Part shown: positions 18,581 to 27,670 of the stretch, piece after piece
Position numbering within the stretch: the first letter of the stretch is position 1
Layout: each line of letters opens with the position of its first letter
The notes under the pieces: generated by a model
Database searches by the model: none
Told to the model about the DNA's origin: nothing
The model's input: the letters and a program-made list of their open reading frames with translations, nothing else
Origin: Marinomonas colpomeniae
GTDB taxonomy: Bacteria > Pseudomonadota > Gammaproteobacteria > Pseudomonadales > Marinomonadaceae
Direction: 5' to 3'
Assembly: GCF_014803385.1 (NCBI RefSeq)
Contig: NZ_JACYFC010000004.1
Coordinates: 248,001 to 312,000, forward strand
DNA length: 64,000 nt
Program-made: the position numbers and the translations under genes

Positions 18581-19150
18581 CTATTTTAATAAGATGATGA
18601 CGTTTGGATCACTTAGTAATCGCTTAACTGTTTGGCTTGCTAAGTCATTCATATTATCTTCAGTGTCTTGCTGGTAGGGCATAGTGCCATACTCTTTGAT
18701 TTTTTGAGATCCATAGTTAGCTGTATAGGTTTGTCCTTTCGCCGTAAGGGTTGCTTTTAATTCAAAATCTAATGTAGCCACTGTTTTTAATGTTTCGACT
18801 TTTGTTACATAGCTCATTTTAGTTATTTCAATTTTAAAGTCTGCTGGTGGCATGACACCTTGTTCAGGGGTGAAACCTAATCTACGCAACCCACTTAATA
18901 CGCTTTCTTTTACGCTTTCGTTGATGTCATTTGTTGTATAAATCGAAGCGCGTTCATTAAGTGCCGTTTTAATCGAGCCAACAGAGTTAGTAAGTTGTGT
19001 ACTGGTGGAAACTTTAATGACTCTATCGTTAGTTAAGTTCTTAGTTGCAACATTGGCTTGAGGTGTAATGCTTATATAGTGTGTTGTAGAACACCCAGCT
19101 AATAAAAGTGCCGAGAGTGATAATGTTAAAAGAAGTTGTTTGTTTAGCAT
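18581..19150 (-). CDS. YajG-like outer-membrane lipoprotein
   Basis: 189 aa from the ATG at 19150 (MLNKQLLLTLSLS), which follows GGAG; a longer reading to 19189 would put 13 extra residues before the signal peptide. The lipobox LLAGCSTTHY marks lipid attachment at the cysteine. The mature part resembles the YajG family: a repeat of beta-alpha units with a conserved segment VLSGLRRLGFTPEQG. Role unknown; some family members accompany peptidoglycan or efflux genes, but here it stands alone between htpX and the tRNA array. Confidence 0.8.
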   Translation of the reverse strand: MLNKQLLLTLSLSALLLAGCSTTHYISITPQANVATKNLTNDRVIKVSTSTQLTNSVGSIKTALNERASIYTTNDINESVKESVLSGLRRLGFTPEQGVMPPADFKIEITKMSYVTKVETLKTVATLDFELKATLTAKGQTYTANYGSQKIKEYGTMPYQQDTEDNMNDLASQTVKRLLSDPNVIILLK

Positions 19151-19219
19151 AAGAGCTCCGATCCAATTGATTTTAAAGCGACTTTTCACCTAAGCAGCTT
19201 AAATTAATAAAAAAAACTA

Positions 19220-19247
19220 TTGATTTTAAGATTAGTAACAGTAATAT
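19220..19247 (+). promoter_or_regulatory. Probable promoter of the tRNA array
   Basis: TTGATT (19220-19225) and TAATAT (19242-19247) with 16 bp between, followed by a GC-rich discriminator (CGCACCCGC), as is usual for stringently controlled stable-RNA promoters. It lies 34 bp before the first tRNA. Confidence 0.6.
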
Positions 19248-19280
19248 ACGCACCCGCTAACACAGCAAGATTATGTAGCT

Positions 19281-19356
19281 GTCCCATTCGTCTAGAGGTC
19301 TAGGACACCGCCCTTTCACGGCGGTAACAGGGGTTCGAACCCCCTATGGGACGCCA
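19281..19356 (+). tRNA. tRNA-Glu (TTC), copy 1
   Basis: 76 nt with encoded CCA; cloverleaf arms pair (acceptor GTCCCAT/ATGGGAC, anticodon stem CCGCC/GGCGG, T arm AGGGG/CCCCT). Anticodon TTC at 19315-19317. Discriminator base is G and the T loop is TTCGAAC, unlike copies 2-4. Confidence 0.97.
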
Positions 19357-19433
19357 TTCTTTCATTAGGCTGGTTTATATAGTTTACCTATATTTCTCTG
19401 AATGAGAAGTTTTTGCTTAAGTTAGATAGTTTT

Positions 19434-19508
19434 GCGGGAATAGCTCAGTGGTAGAGCACAACCTTGCCAAGGTTGGGGTCGCGAGTTCGAGCCTCGTTTC
19501 CCGCTCCA
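19434..19508 (+). tRNA. tRNA-Gly (GCC), copy 1
   Basis: 75 nt with encoded CCA; acceptor GCGGGAA/TTCCCGC, anticodon GCC at 19466-19468 in loop TTGCCAA. Start of the 293-bp tandem repeat. Confidence 0.97.
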
Positions 19509-19566
19509 ACATCTTAATTAGCGATAATGAGATGTTTTGTTTACAGTTTTTTCAAAACTGAATTAT

Positions 19567-19642
19567 GTCCCATTCGTCTAGTGGTCTAGGACACCGCCCT
19601 TTCACGGCGGTAACAGGGGTTCAAACCCCCTATGGGACACCA
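19567..19642 (+). tRNA. tRNA-Glu (TTC), copy 2
   Basis: 76 nt with CCA. Differs from copy 1 at a D-loop base (A to T), at the T-loop purine (G to A) and at the discriminator (G to A). Confidence 0.96.
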
Positions 19643-19726
19643 ATTTATTAGATAAGGTACTTTCTTTTGAAAATACTTTATCTAAGAAATAAGATATTTC
19701 CTGAATAGAGTAGGGCAATGTCAAAT

Positions 19727-19801
19727 GCGGGAATAGCTCAGTGGTAGAGCACAACCTTGCCAAGGTTGGGGTCGCGAGTTCGAGCCTCGTTTCCCGCTCC
19801 A
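19727..19801 (+). tRNA. tRNA-Gly (GCC), copy 2
   Basis: Identical to copy 1, 75 nt with CCA, anticodon GCC. Confidence 0.97.
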
Positions 19802-19859
19802 ACATCTTAATTAGCGATAATGAGATGTTTTGTTTACAGTTTTTTCAAAACTGAATTAT

Positions 19860-19935
19860 GTCCCATTCGTCTAGTGGTCTAGGACACCGCCCTTTCACGG
19901 CGGTAACAGGGGTTCAAACCCCCTATGGGACACCA
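19860..19935 (+). tRNA. tRNA-Glu (TTC), copy 3
   Basis: Identical to copy 2, 76 nt, discriminator A. Confidence 0.96.
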
Positions 19936-20019
19936 ATTTATTAGATAAGGTACTTTCTTTTGAAAATACTTTATCTAAGAAATAAGATATTTCCTGAATA
20001 GAGTAGGGCAATGTCAAAT

Positions 20020-20094
20020 GCGGGAATAGCTCAGTGGTAGAGCACAACCTTGCCAAGGTTGGGGTCGCGAGTTCGAGCCTCGTTTCCCGCTCCA
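20020..20094 (+). tRNA. tRNA-Gly (GCC), copy 3
   Basis: Identical to copies 1 and 2, 75 nt with CCA. Confidence 0.97.
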
Positions 20095-20152
20095 ACATCT
20101 TAATTAGCGATAATGAGATGTTTTGTTTACAGTTTTTTCAAAACTGAATTAT

Positions 20153-20228
20153 GTCCCATTCGTCTAGTGGTCTAGGACACCGCCCTTTCACGGCGGTAAC
20201 AGGGGTTCAAACCCCCTATGGGACACCA
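20153..20228 (+). tRNA. tRNA-Glu (TTC), copy 4
   Basis: Identical to copies 2 and 3. No hairpin terminator was seen between it and pabC 46 bp further on, so the array transcript may run into pabC. Confidence 0.96.
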
Positions 20229-20274
20229 TTCTTTTTTACGCTATCATAGCTAACCTTATTTTTGAGATTTAGCC

Positions 20275-21102
20275 ATGACTTGGTTTGTCAATTACAGATT
20301 AGATTCCTCTGTTTCCGTTGTTGATCGTGGGCTGGCTTACGGTGATGGCGTTTTTGAAACCATACGCGCTACTCCAAATACTCTTTTCCAACTTAATGAT
20401 CATATGTCTCGCCTTTCTAGCGGCTTAACCAAGCTTGGAATGCCTTTCTCCTTTGAAGATCAAAAGACATTAACTCATTTCTTAAATGTCCATATACTGC
20501 CTCTCGTGAACGAAGACTCGGTTGTAAAAATCATTGTTACTCGTGGAGAGGGGGGTAGGGGGTATTTGCCTCCAGAAAATTGTACACATACAATTATTAT
20601 CGGTATTCTCCCAGCTCCCAATTATCAAATACATCAAGAAAAAGGGGTGAGTCTTTCTATCTCACCTGTACCGGTAAGTAGTAATCGTTTTTTAGCGGGC
20701 ATCAAGCATTTAAATCGTCTAGAAAATATTATGGCGAAACGCTTTTTAGCCTCGCCAGATTTTGAAGCTATTATGTTAAACGGAAATAATGAGTTAGTTG
20801 AATGTATCCAAAGTAATCTGTTTTGGATTAAAGAAGGAATTTTATACACGCCTTCACTTCAACTGGCGGGTGTACGCGGAACTTTTAGGAAAAACATTAT
20901 AGAGAATCAAGTAAATTACTCTATCCAAGTTGGTCGGTTTCCATTGTCTACTTTGATGTCTGCTGATGAAGTCTTTATTACCAATAGTCTAATGGCAATT
21001 GTCCCAGTGACTAGTGTTGCAGGGAAATCCTTCCCTATCGGGTTACATACTCGAAAACTACAAATTTTAATGCAAGCTAAGGATGAGCATGGCGTTCATT
21101 AA
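20275..21102 (+). CDS. pabC: Aminodeoxychorismate lyase
   Basis: Fold-type IV PLP enzyme that releases pyruvate from 4-amino-4-deoxychorismate to give p-aminobenzoate for folate. 275 aa. The PLP lysine is in AGIKHLNRLENIMAK; the N-terminal VVDRGLAYGDGVFETIR is the family signature. It starts the unit pabC-mltG-tmk-holB-tatD, an order common in gammaproteobacteria (usually with acpP/fabF upstream, here replaced by the tRNA array). Its end overlaps mltG. Confidence 0.95.
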   Translation: MTWFVNYRLDSSVSVVDRGLAYGDGVFETIRATPNTLFQLNDHMSRLSSGLTKLGMPFSFEDQKTLTHFLNVHILPLVNEDSVVKIIVTRGEGGRGYLPPENCTHTIIIGILPAPNYQIHQEKGVSLSISPVPVSSNRFLAGIKHLNRLENIMAKRFLASPDFEAIMLNGNNELVECIQSNLFWIKEGILYTPSLQLAGVRGTFRKNIIENQVNYSIQVGRFPLSTLMSADEVFITNSLMAIVPVTSVAGKSFPIGLHTRKLQILMQAKDEHGVH

Positions 21103-22120
21103 GTGGATTTATCGTGTTGCCTTTTTAGTATTTACTTTGTCTGCTCTATTGGCGGGTTATCTTTATTACTCTGTTACAGAGCCTGTGGGTGTTGGTTCCG
21201 TTGAAACGATTGAAGTGAATAAAGGTGATACCTTCTATCAATTAGGAAATGTATTAAGTAAAAAGGGGTTAATTGAGTATCCCATTTTAACCAGAGTTGT
21301 TTCTAAATTGCATCCGGAATGGGTTCCTAAAGTTGGCCAATATGCCATCAAGCCCGAGATGAACTTATTAGATATTATGGCGCTATTTGACTCTGGCCAG
21401 TCTATTTTTTACTCCATCACATTATTAGAAGGAAAAACAACTCAAGATTACCTATTGGCGATGCAAGCTAAGGGAAACATTAGTATGACGTTGCTTGGCT
21501 TATCTAATAAAGAGATAGCAGAAGCGCTAGACTTAAAGGTGTCTCACCCAGAAGGTCAGTTCTTTTCTAATACGTATCGTTACCATGAAGGTGATACTGA
21601 CGTTAGCATACTGAAACACTCTCATAGCTTAATGCTGTCAACATTAGAAGAATTATGGGAAGAGAAAGTAGCTGATTTACCTTACAAATCATCCTATGAG
21701 GCTTTGACTATGGCCTCTATTATTGAGAAAGAAACAGGTGTGGCAGAAGAACGTAATTTAATCGCCCGCGTGTTTATTAGTCGATTAGAAAAGGGGATGC
21801 GTTTACAGACTGACCCCACTGTGATTTACGGATTAGGTGAGCGTTTCACAGGTAATTTAACACGGAAAGGCTTAAAAGATTCATCACCTTACAATACCTA
21901 TAGAGTATATGGTTTACCGCCTACTCCTATTGCTAATGTTGGACGAGAAGCAATTGAAGCGGCTTTAAATCCAGGGAAAACCCGTGCGTTATACTTTGTT
22001 GCGAAAGGGGACGGAACACACGCTTTTTCTAATACATTAATAGAGCATAATCGAGCGGTACGAAAATATCAGTTTAAGCGACGTGAAGATTACCGATCGA
22101 CTCCAGATCCGACGGAATAG
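21089..22120 (+). CDS. mltG: Endolytic murein transglycosylase MltG
   Basis: YceG-family inner-membrane lytic transglycosylase that cuts nascent glycan strands and so helps end peptidoglycan chain growth. About 343 aa: one N-terminal membrane segment (residues about 8-28), a LysM-like region, then the catalytic YceG domain with the conserved glutamate in MASIIEKETGVAEERN and the QTDPTVIYGLG segment. The second ATG (21089) is preferred since AAGG at 21079-21082 abuts the first ATG (21083) but is 6 bp from the second. It overlaps the pabC end by 14 bp. Confidence 0.95.
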   Translation: MAFIKWIYRVAFLVFTLSALLAGYLYYSVTEPVGVGSVETIEVNKGDTFYQLGNVLSKKGLIEYPILTRVVSKLHPEWVPKVGQYAIKPEMNLLDIMALFDSGQSIFYSITLLEGKTTQDYLLAMQAKGNISMTLLGLSNKEIAEALDLKVSHPEGQFFSNTYRYHEGDTDVSILKHSHSLMLSTLEELWEEKVADLPYKSSYEALTMASIIEKETGVAEERNLIARVFISRLEKGMRLQTDPTVIYGLGERFTGNLTRKGLKDSSPYNTYRVYGLPPTPIANVGREAIEAALNPGKTRALYFVAKGDGTHAFSNTLIEHNRAVRKYQFKRREDYRSTPDPTE

Positions 22121-22132
22121 AGGCATTGTTCT

Positions 22133-22771
22133 ATGAAAGGTAAGTTTATTTCGCTTGAGGGCGGAGAAGGTAGTGGTAAGACAACAGCCATTCATTTTAT
22201 ACAGCAATGGTTAGAGTCAAATAATATTCCGTATCTAATGACGCGTGAACCAGGTGGAACACCCTTGGCAGAAGAGATTCGCCAACTTGTTTTGAGTGAG
22301 CGAAATGAAACTGTAAATGATGTTACTGAACTGCTGTTAGTGTTTGCAGCTAGGGCGCAGCATTTGGCTGAAAAAATCCAACCAGCCTTAGAAGAAGGCA
22401 CCTGGGTAATCAGTGATCGCTTTCTTGATTCTACTTATGTTTATCAAGGTAAGGCTCGTGGTGGTAATGTTGAGTTTTTAGATCAGCTCGCTGATTGGGT
22501 GGTAGGCAGTAATAATCCTGATGCCACCTTGTTGTTAGATGTTCCTGTTGAATTAGGGCTGGAGCGTGTTGTTCAACGTCAACATCAAGACCGTTTAGAT
22601 AAAGAATCTATTGAATTCCATCAAAAAGTTCGAGAGGGCTTCCTTGAACGTGCGAGTGCAGACCCTCAAAGAATAAAAATCATCAATGCTAGTCTTTCAT
22701 TGGATGCGGTAAAAGTGCAAATTGAAAAGCAGTTGATTGCATTAAATCATGCTTGGTCAGGTGATGTTTAA
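22133..22771 (+). CDS. tmk: Thymidylate kinase
   Basis: Phosphorylates dTMP to dTDP. 212 aa with P-loop GGEGSGKTT at the N-terminus, the DR-type motif VISDRFLDSTYVYQGKARG and a lid region (VVQRQHQDRLDKES). Arg residues in the lid rather than the P-loop fit the E. coli class. GAGG lies 8 bp before the start; holB begins directly after the stop. Confidence 0.97.
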   Translation: MKGKFISLEGGEGSGKTTAIHFIQQWLESNNIPYLMTREPGGTPLAEEIRQLVLSERNETVNDVTELLLVFAARAQHLAEKIQPALEEGTWVISDRFLDSTYVYQGKARGGNVEFLDQLADWVVGSNNPDATLLLDVPVELGLERVVQRQHQDRLDKESIEFHQKVREGFLERASADPQRIKIINASLSLDAVKVQIEKQLIALNHAWSGDV

Positions 22772-23710
22772 ATGACAAACCTTGCCCATTGGTTGAAGCC
22801 TTGCTTGCAGCAAATTCAACTATTGAAACAAACAAACCGATTATCTCATGCTTTGCTTATTATGGGCGCGGACGGGGTTGGCCAAGAACAGCTTGCTCGC
22901 GAAATGGTAAAAGATCTAATGTGTGAAAGTGATCAGTCGGCAGCTTGTGGGAACTGCCATTCGTGTCAATTAATACGAGCAGAAACGCATCCTGACTTTC
23001 GGATTCTAGACGGTGAAGCGTCAAGCATTAAAGTTGATCAAGTACGATTGTTAGTAAAGCAAATTAACCAAAAACCTCAAGTTGGGCAAAATAAAGTGGT
23101 ATTAATTACCCATGCCCAAGCGATGAACATTAATGCCGCCAACGCTGTATTAAAAGCGCTAGAAGAGCCTGCACCACGAACCTATTTTATTTTAACCAGT
23201 TCGCAATCAACAAGCCTTTTGCCCACCATACGAAGTCGTTGTCTTTTAGTTAATATTCCTACTCCAAGCCTTGATGATGTGAAGACGTGGTTAATGGATC
23301 AACCAGAAAGCGAAGAGCTTAGTAAATTATTTTGGCTTACCACTCAACCATTTCGCCTACTTTCTATTCAACAACAGAATAAGGTCCCACTCTATGTGGA
23401 TCTTCCAGCTCAATTAAGCGAGATGCTACAAGGTTCAGTTACGGCAAATGATGTACTTAAAAGCCTGGACAATAATAACTTTGAAGATTTTTGTAATGGC
23501 TTAGAAGCTATTTTACATCAATGTATTTGTTGCTCTACAGGCGCGCAATTGGATGCCAGTTTGCAGAGTGTCTATCCCATTTTAATTTCACGCTTAGGTA
23601 TTCAAGGTTTAATGCAGCGCTATCAAGCATTGCAAAAATTAAAATCAGACCTTAAAAAAACCAATTTAAACCCCATTATGCAACTTACATACGAATTAAA
23701 TCAGTGGTAA
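22772..23710 (+). CDS. holB: DNA polymerase III delta' subunit
   Basis: Clamp-loader subunit of the replicative polymerase, AAA+ fold, without its own ATP hydrolysis. 312 aa; the zinc-binding cysteine group is visible as CESDQSAACGNCHSCQL and the SRC motif as IRSRC. The ATG directly follows the tmk stop codon (TAAATG), so translation is coupled. Confidence 0.94.
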   Translation: MTNLAHWLKPCLQQIQLLKQTNRLSHALLIMGADGVGQEQLAREMVKDLMCESDQSAACGNCHSCQLIRAETHPDFRILDGEASSIKVDQVRLLVKQINQKPQVGQNKVVLITHAQAMNINAANAVLKALEEPAPRTYFILTSSQSTSLLPTIRSRCLLVNIPTPSLDDVKTWLMDQPESEELSKLFWLTTQPFRLLSIQQQNKVPLYVDLPAQLSEMLQGSVTANDVLKSLDNNNFEDFCNGLEAILHQCICCSTGAQLDASLQSVYPILISRLGIQGLMQRYQALQKLKSDLKKTNLNPIMQLTYELNQW

Positions 23711-23718
23711 ATAAAAAT

Positions 23719-24525
23719 ATGTTAATCGACACGCATTGCCATTTGGATATGTTAGATCTGGCACCTTATGACAACGATATTAACGGGGCTATTGATGCTG
23801 CGTACCGCCAAGGTGTACGTCAATTATTAAGTATCTCTGTTGACCTTGAAAAAATGAATACTATTTTAGGCTTTACACAACGTAAGGGCGTTTATGCAAG
23901 TTGTGGCGTTCATCCACTTGAGAGTAAAGGCCTAATTACAGACGAGCTAATGTTGCGTGAATACGCTCAGAATCCTAATGTCATTGCGATAGGTGAAACT
24001 GGGTTGGATTATTTTTATGAAGCGTCTGATGAAGCTCATGAAGCTCAAAAAGTAAGTTTTATGCATCACCTAAAAGCTGCAGGAGATTTAGACTTACCCG
24101 TTATTGTTCATACTCGCAGCGCTCAAGAAGACACTCTTAACTTAATTAAAAAGCATGGTAATCCTAATTCAGCAGGTGTTCTACACTGCTTTACAGAGGA
24201 TTATGCAATGGCTCAAGCGGCATTAGATGAAAACTACCTGATTTCTATTTCGGGTATTGTCACCTTCAAAACGGCTGAAGATCTAAAAGAAACAGTGCGT
24301 AAATTGCCGTTGGAGTCTTTGATTGTTGAAACAGACTCGCCATATCTTGCTCCAGTGCCTTACAGGGGGAAAAAAAATGAACCTAAATACGTGTCAGAAG
24401 TAGCGCAATATGTAGCTGACTTAAAAGGCATTCGTTATGAAGCCTTACTAGAGGCAACCGCTGAAAACTTCCACCGGGTGTTTAAACGAGCAAAATCTGA
24501 AAACCAACTAACACTTAGTCTATAA
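23719..24525 (+). CDS. tatD: TatD-family metal-dependent hydrolase
   Basis: TIM-barrel metal-dependent hydrolase of the TatD/YcfH family, 268 aa, acting as a DNase in characterised members. Metal ligands are visible in IDTHCHLDMLD, in IGETGLDYF and in the late IVETDSPYLAPVPYRGKKNEP. The ATG at 23719 is chosen; the reading from GTG 23704 would overlap holB by 7 bp and has no ribosome-binding sequence. The context (after holB) is that of ycfH in E. coli, and tatD paralogues are hard to separate by sequence alone. Confidence 0.9.
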   Translation: MLIDTHCHLDMLDLAPYDNDINGAIDAAYRQGVRQLLSISVDLEKMNTILGFTQRKGVYASCGVHPLESKGLITDELMLREYAQNPNVIAIGETGLDYFYEASDEAHEAQKVSFMHHLKAAGDLDLPVIVHTRSAQEDTLNLIKKHGNPNSAGVLHCFTEDYAMAQAALDENYLISISGIVTFKTAEDLKETVRKLPLESLIVETDSPYLAPVPYRGKKNEPKYVSEVAQYVADLKGIRYEALLEATAENFHRVFKRAKSENQLTLSL

Positions 24526-24653
24526 AATATAGGCGTGGCAGAACCAGAGTGTTAGTCTCAATATATTGTATTTATATAATTTTTTGGAAGACATACTTTC
24601 ATCTTTCACAAGTCTAAGTTTATAGGGCTTGCAAAACACAAGGAAACCCATTG

Positions 24654-27098
24654 ATGTCTAACATGGTTACTTCTTTACCATATCAAGCACTTGCTGCAAA
24701 AGTACCTAGCGATCATTTACCTTTTAAAACATTAAACGATATCGAACCTCTTAGTGGGATTTTAGGTCAAGAAAGAGCAGTTGAAGCGATTCAATTTGGG
24801 GTTGCTATGCAACGCCCTGGTTATAATATTTTTACAATGGGCGACTCTGGTACAGGGCGGTCTTCTTACGTTTTGAATTACCTGAAAAGTGAAGCGAAAC
24901 GTCGTCCAGCGCCAAACGAATGGGCGTATGTAAATAATTTCACAGAAAGTCATCGTCCAAAAGCTCTTGAATTTGAACCAGGATTGGCTTCTGAATTTGA
25001 TAAAGATATTCGAACATTAATCGATGGGTTAATGACAACTTTTCCTGCGGCTTTTGAAAACGCGTCTTATCAACAGCAAAAAAGCGTTATAGATCGTGCT
25101 TTCAATGATCAATATGAGAAGGCGATTAATAAAGTAGAGCGTGTTTCTGGGAAAATTGGCGTCGCTATGTTCCGTGATGCCTCTTCTGTGAGCTTTGCTC
25201 CGATGAAAGACGGCAAGGCTTTAGAAGAAAACGAATTTGCCGCGTTAACGGATGAAGAGCGGGACGTTTTTCAAGAAGGTGTTTCCACTCTTGAAGGTTT
25301 ACTCAATGAAGAGTTATTAGGTCTGCCACAATGGAAACGTGCAACATACGAACAAATTCGTCAATTAAACTTAGATACAGTTAAAGAAGCATTAGATCCT
25401 TTAACGTCAGGCTTATTTGAAAAATACCAAGGTAATGTCGAAATTACAGCACACCTTACAGAGCTTAGAGCAGATTTAGACAAGACAATTATTGACCAAA
25501 TGGCAGATGATAAAGCCTCTGAAAATCGTGATGAGATCGGTCGCCGCCAGTTTTACGAAGAACTATATCTACCAAATATTGCAATGACACATGATGCAAA
25601 TAGTGGACAACCTGTTGTTTATGAATCGCATCCGACCTATCGCAACTTGTTTGGCCATGTGGAGCACAGCAGTGATCAAGGTATGTTGGTCACAAATTAT
25701 CGTTTAATACGCTCTGGAAGCCTGCATGAGGCCAATGGCGGTTATTTGATATTGGATGCAGAAAAACTGTTAACAGATCATTACCTGTGGGAAGCATTAA
25801 AGCGTGCACTGAAAAGCAAAATGTTGAAAATTGAGCATCCTTATGCCGACATGGGGTTGATGAGTACTATGACATTATCACCCCAAGATTTACCTTTGCA
25901 GGTAAAAGTGGTGTTGATCGGCGCTCGTGATATTTACTATCTTCTACAAGATGCAGACCCAGATTTCCAAGAAATGTTTCGTGTTCTAGTGGATTTTGAC
26001 GACACTCTAAAGCGCTCAAAAGAATCTGAATATTCATTTGCACGTCTAATGAAAGACCGTGTAGATAAAGAAGAATATGCCAATGTAACTCGTGATGGTG
26101 TCGCTGCTTTAATTGAATACAGTAGTCGTTTAGCAGAACATCAGCGTGAAATGGCCGCTAAAATTGGTGATGTCTTTGAGTTATTAGGTGAAGCTGATTT
26201 TGTTCGTCAAATGGCGAAAGATACTGAAATTACTGCTGATCATATTTCCCGAGCACTAAAAGCAAAAAAACACCGCACAGGTCGTGTTAGTGAAAAAATC
26301 ATTGAAGAAATCATTGAAGGCACTGTGCTATTAGAAAGTGAAGGCCATTCTGTTGGTAAAATTAATGGCTTAACTGTGATGCAGATCGGTGACAGTAGTT
26401 TTGGTGCTCCAGCGCGCATTTCTACGACAGTTTATCCTGGTGGGAAAGGCATTATAGACATCGAACGAGAGTCAAACTTAGGGCAGAATATTCACTCGAA
26501 AGGTGTATTAATTCTATCTGGCTATCTTGGCAACAAATATGCACAGCGTTTTCCTTTGGATATCTCTGCGTCAATTGCCATGGAGCAAAGTTACGGTTAT
26601 ATCGATGGCGACAGCGCCTCTACGGCAGAGCTTTGTTGCTTGTTATCGGCTTTAATCCAAGTACCATTACGGCAAGACCTTGCTATTACCGGCTCATTAA
26701 ACCAATACGGTGAAGTTCAAGCCATTGGTGGCGTAAACGAAAAAATAGAAGGTTTCTTTAATGTCTGTAATGCTCGAGGCCTAACAGGTTCTCAAGGCGT
26801 TATTGTTCCAAAGTCTAATGCAAATAACTTAATGCTGAATGACGACATTATTGAGGCGGTGAAAGACGGTAAGTTTCATGTTTACGCGATTTCAACCGCA
26901 GATGAGGCCCTGCATCTATTAACTGGCTTAGAGCCTGGCGTAGCGGATGAAGAAGGTGAATACCCTGAAGGTACTTTATCTGCAAGAGTCATTGAGCGCT
27001 TGGAAGAAATTGCAAATTTAGGTGAAGAGGAAGAAGAGCCTGAAGATGAGGAAGCGTCAGATAAAAAATCGGAGCCTGAAGTGAAATCCAAAAAATAG
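24654..27098 (+). CDS. Lon-like ATP-dependent protease (YcbZ/LonH type)
   Basis: 814 aa. AAA-type ATPase domain fused to a C-terminal S16 Lon protease domain; no classical Lon N-domain. The serine-lysine dyad is Ser654 in DGDSASTAE and Lys697 in GGVNEKIEGF, 43 residues apart as in Lon. The Walker A-like loop reads GDSGTGRSS, with Arg where Lys is usual. A long helical region with possible coiled coil (about 100-240) lies between. The acidic, Glu-rich tail (about 770-814) ends in KKSEPEVKSKK. AAGGA precedes the ATG by 9 bp. It is a single gene ended by a hairpin. Substrates unknown. Confidence 0.9.
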   Translation: MSNMVTSLPYQALAAKVPSDHLPFKTLNDIEPLSGILGQERAVEAIQFGVAMQRPGYNIFTMGDSGTGRSSYVLNYLKSEAKRRPAPNEWAYVNNFTESHRPKALEFEPGLASEFDKDIRTLIDGLMTTFPAAFENASYQQQKSVIDRAFNDQYEKAINKVERVSGKIGVAMFRDASSVSFAPMKDGKALEENEFAALTDEERDVFQEGVSTLEGLLNEELLGLPQWKRATYEQIRQLNLDTVKEALDPLTSGLFEKYQGNVEITAHLTELRADLDKTIIDQMADDKASENRDEIGRRQFYEELYLPNIAMTHDANSGQPVVYESHPTYRNLFGHVEHSSDQGMLVTNYRLIRSGSLHEANGGYLILDAEKLLTDHYLWEALKRALKSKMLKIEHPYADMGLMSTMTLSPQDLPLQVKVVLIGARDIYYLLQDADPDFQEMFRVLVDFDDTLKRSKESEYSFARLMKDRVDKEEYANVTRDGVAALIEYSSRLAEHQREMAAKIGDVFELLGEADFVRQMAKDTEITADHISRALKAKKHRTGRVSEKIIEEIIEGTVLLESEGHSVGKINGLTVMQIGDSSFGAPARISTTVYPGGKGIIDIERESNLGQNIHSKGVLILSGYLGNKYAQRFPLDISASIAMEQSYGYIDGDSASTAELCCLLSALIQVPLRQDLAITGSLNQYGEVQAIGGVNEKIEGFFNVCNARGLTGSQGVIVPKSNANNLMLNDDIIEAVKDGKFHVYAISTADEALHLLTGLEPGVADEEGEYPEGTLSARVIERLEEIANLGEEEEEPEDEEASDKKSEPEVKSKK

Positions 27099-27133
27099 AT
27101 GCTGTCGATAAAAAGCATTTAGAATAATCAAAA

Positions 27134-27172
27134 GATCAATGGTGAATTAGTGTTTGCCATTGGTCCTTTTTA
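27134..27172 (+). terminator. Terminator after the Lon-like protease
   Basis: GATCAATGG / CCATTGGTC stem (one G-U pair) then CTTTTTATT. It overlaps the final codons of the minus-strand gene that ends at 27147. Confidence 0.65.
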
Positions 27173-27494
27173 TTACTTGGGCGTCACAATCTAAATTAAT
27201 TAATGAAAAAACAGTGTAATAGAGGTCTGTATTTTTAACATAAACGTAACTAGCCACTTCCTTACGTTTACTAGGTAAATGCCTTTTTAAGATAAGTGCT
27301 CTTTTGAATGTTTTGCCTTTTACATAGGCTTCAGCGCGTTTGTCTGATGACAATTTTGCGTCAAAATCACTGCATTCAGCGAATGCAGTTCCACTTATCG
27401 TTAAGCAAAATGTGACAAAGAAAATGTGCTTTAAATAAAAAATACTTAACTCCTGCTGACTCTCGATTGAATATTTTTCTGTTTTAAGTATCAA
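27147..27494 (-). CDS. Small secreted protein, unrecognised
   Basis: 115 aa at most. A hydrophobic stretch IFFVTFCLTISGTAFA at about residues 24-39 looks like a Sec signal peptide with cleavage after AFA; the 18 or so residues before it are unusually long, so the true start may be internal, but no ATG or GTG is available there. The mature part is about 75 residues, basic, with two cysteines (Cys41 and one near the end). No family recognised. Shared 176-bp upstream gap with the divergent b562-like gene. Confidence 0.55.
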   Translation of the reverse strand: MILKTEKYSIESQQELSIFYLKHIFFVTFCLTISGTAFAECSDFDAKLSSDKRAEAYVKGKTFKRALILKRHLPSKRKEVASYVYVKNTDLYYTVFSLINLDCDAQVIKRTNGKH

Positions 27495-27670
27495 ATCTTA
27501 CATTAAATAAAAGAGATATTGGCCATAAAACGATTTTTCATGTGAAGAAATCGAAATGAATTTACAATTTACACCGTGTCTTTTTCAAACAGCATGGTAT
27601 TTTAAAGGCTGTTTTATAAAGCAATCAATTTGCCTCATTTGATTGTGTGTTTTAAGTATGGAGTATTTTC

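Larger units (their letters stand above)
19434..20228 (+). repeat. 293-bp tandem duplication carrying tRNA-Gly and tRNA-Glu
   Basis: Gly starts at 19434, 19727 and 20020, and Glu starts at 19567, 19860 and 20153, all spaced exactly 293 bp. The unit is tRNA-Gly (75), spacer A (58), tRNA-Glu (76), spacer B (84). The spacers read identical between copies, which points to recent duplication or ongoing homogenisation. There are three Gly-A-Glu modules and two B spacers. Confidence 0.95.

Noticed and set aside
19602..20098. Two identical 67-codon minus-strand frames (19602-19805, 19895-20098) that look like a repeated protein
   Set aside because: They are antisense to the tRNA-Gly and tRNA-Glu genes; this LERETRLELATPT-type peptide is a well-known false translation of tRNA loci.
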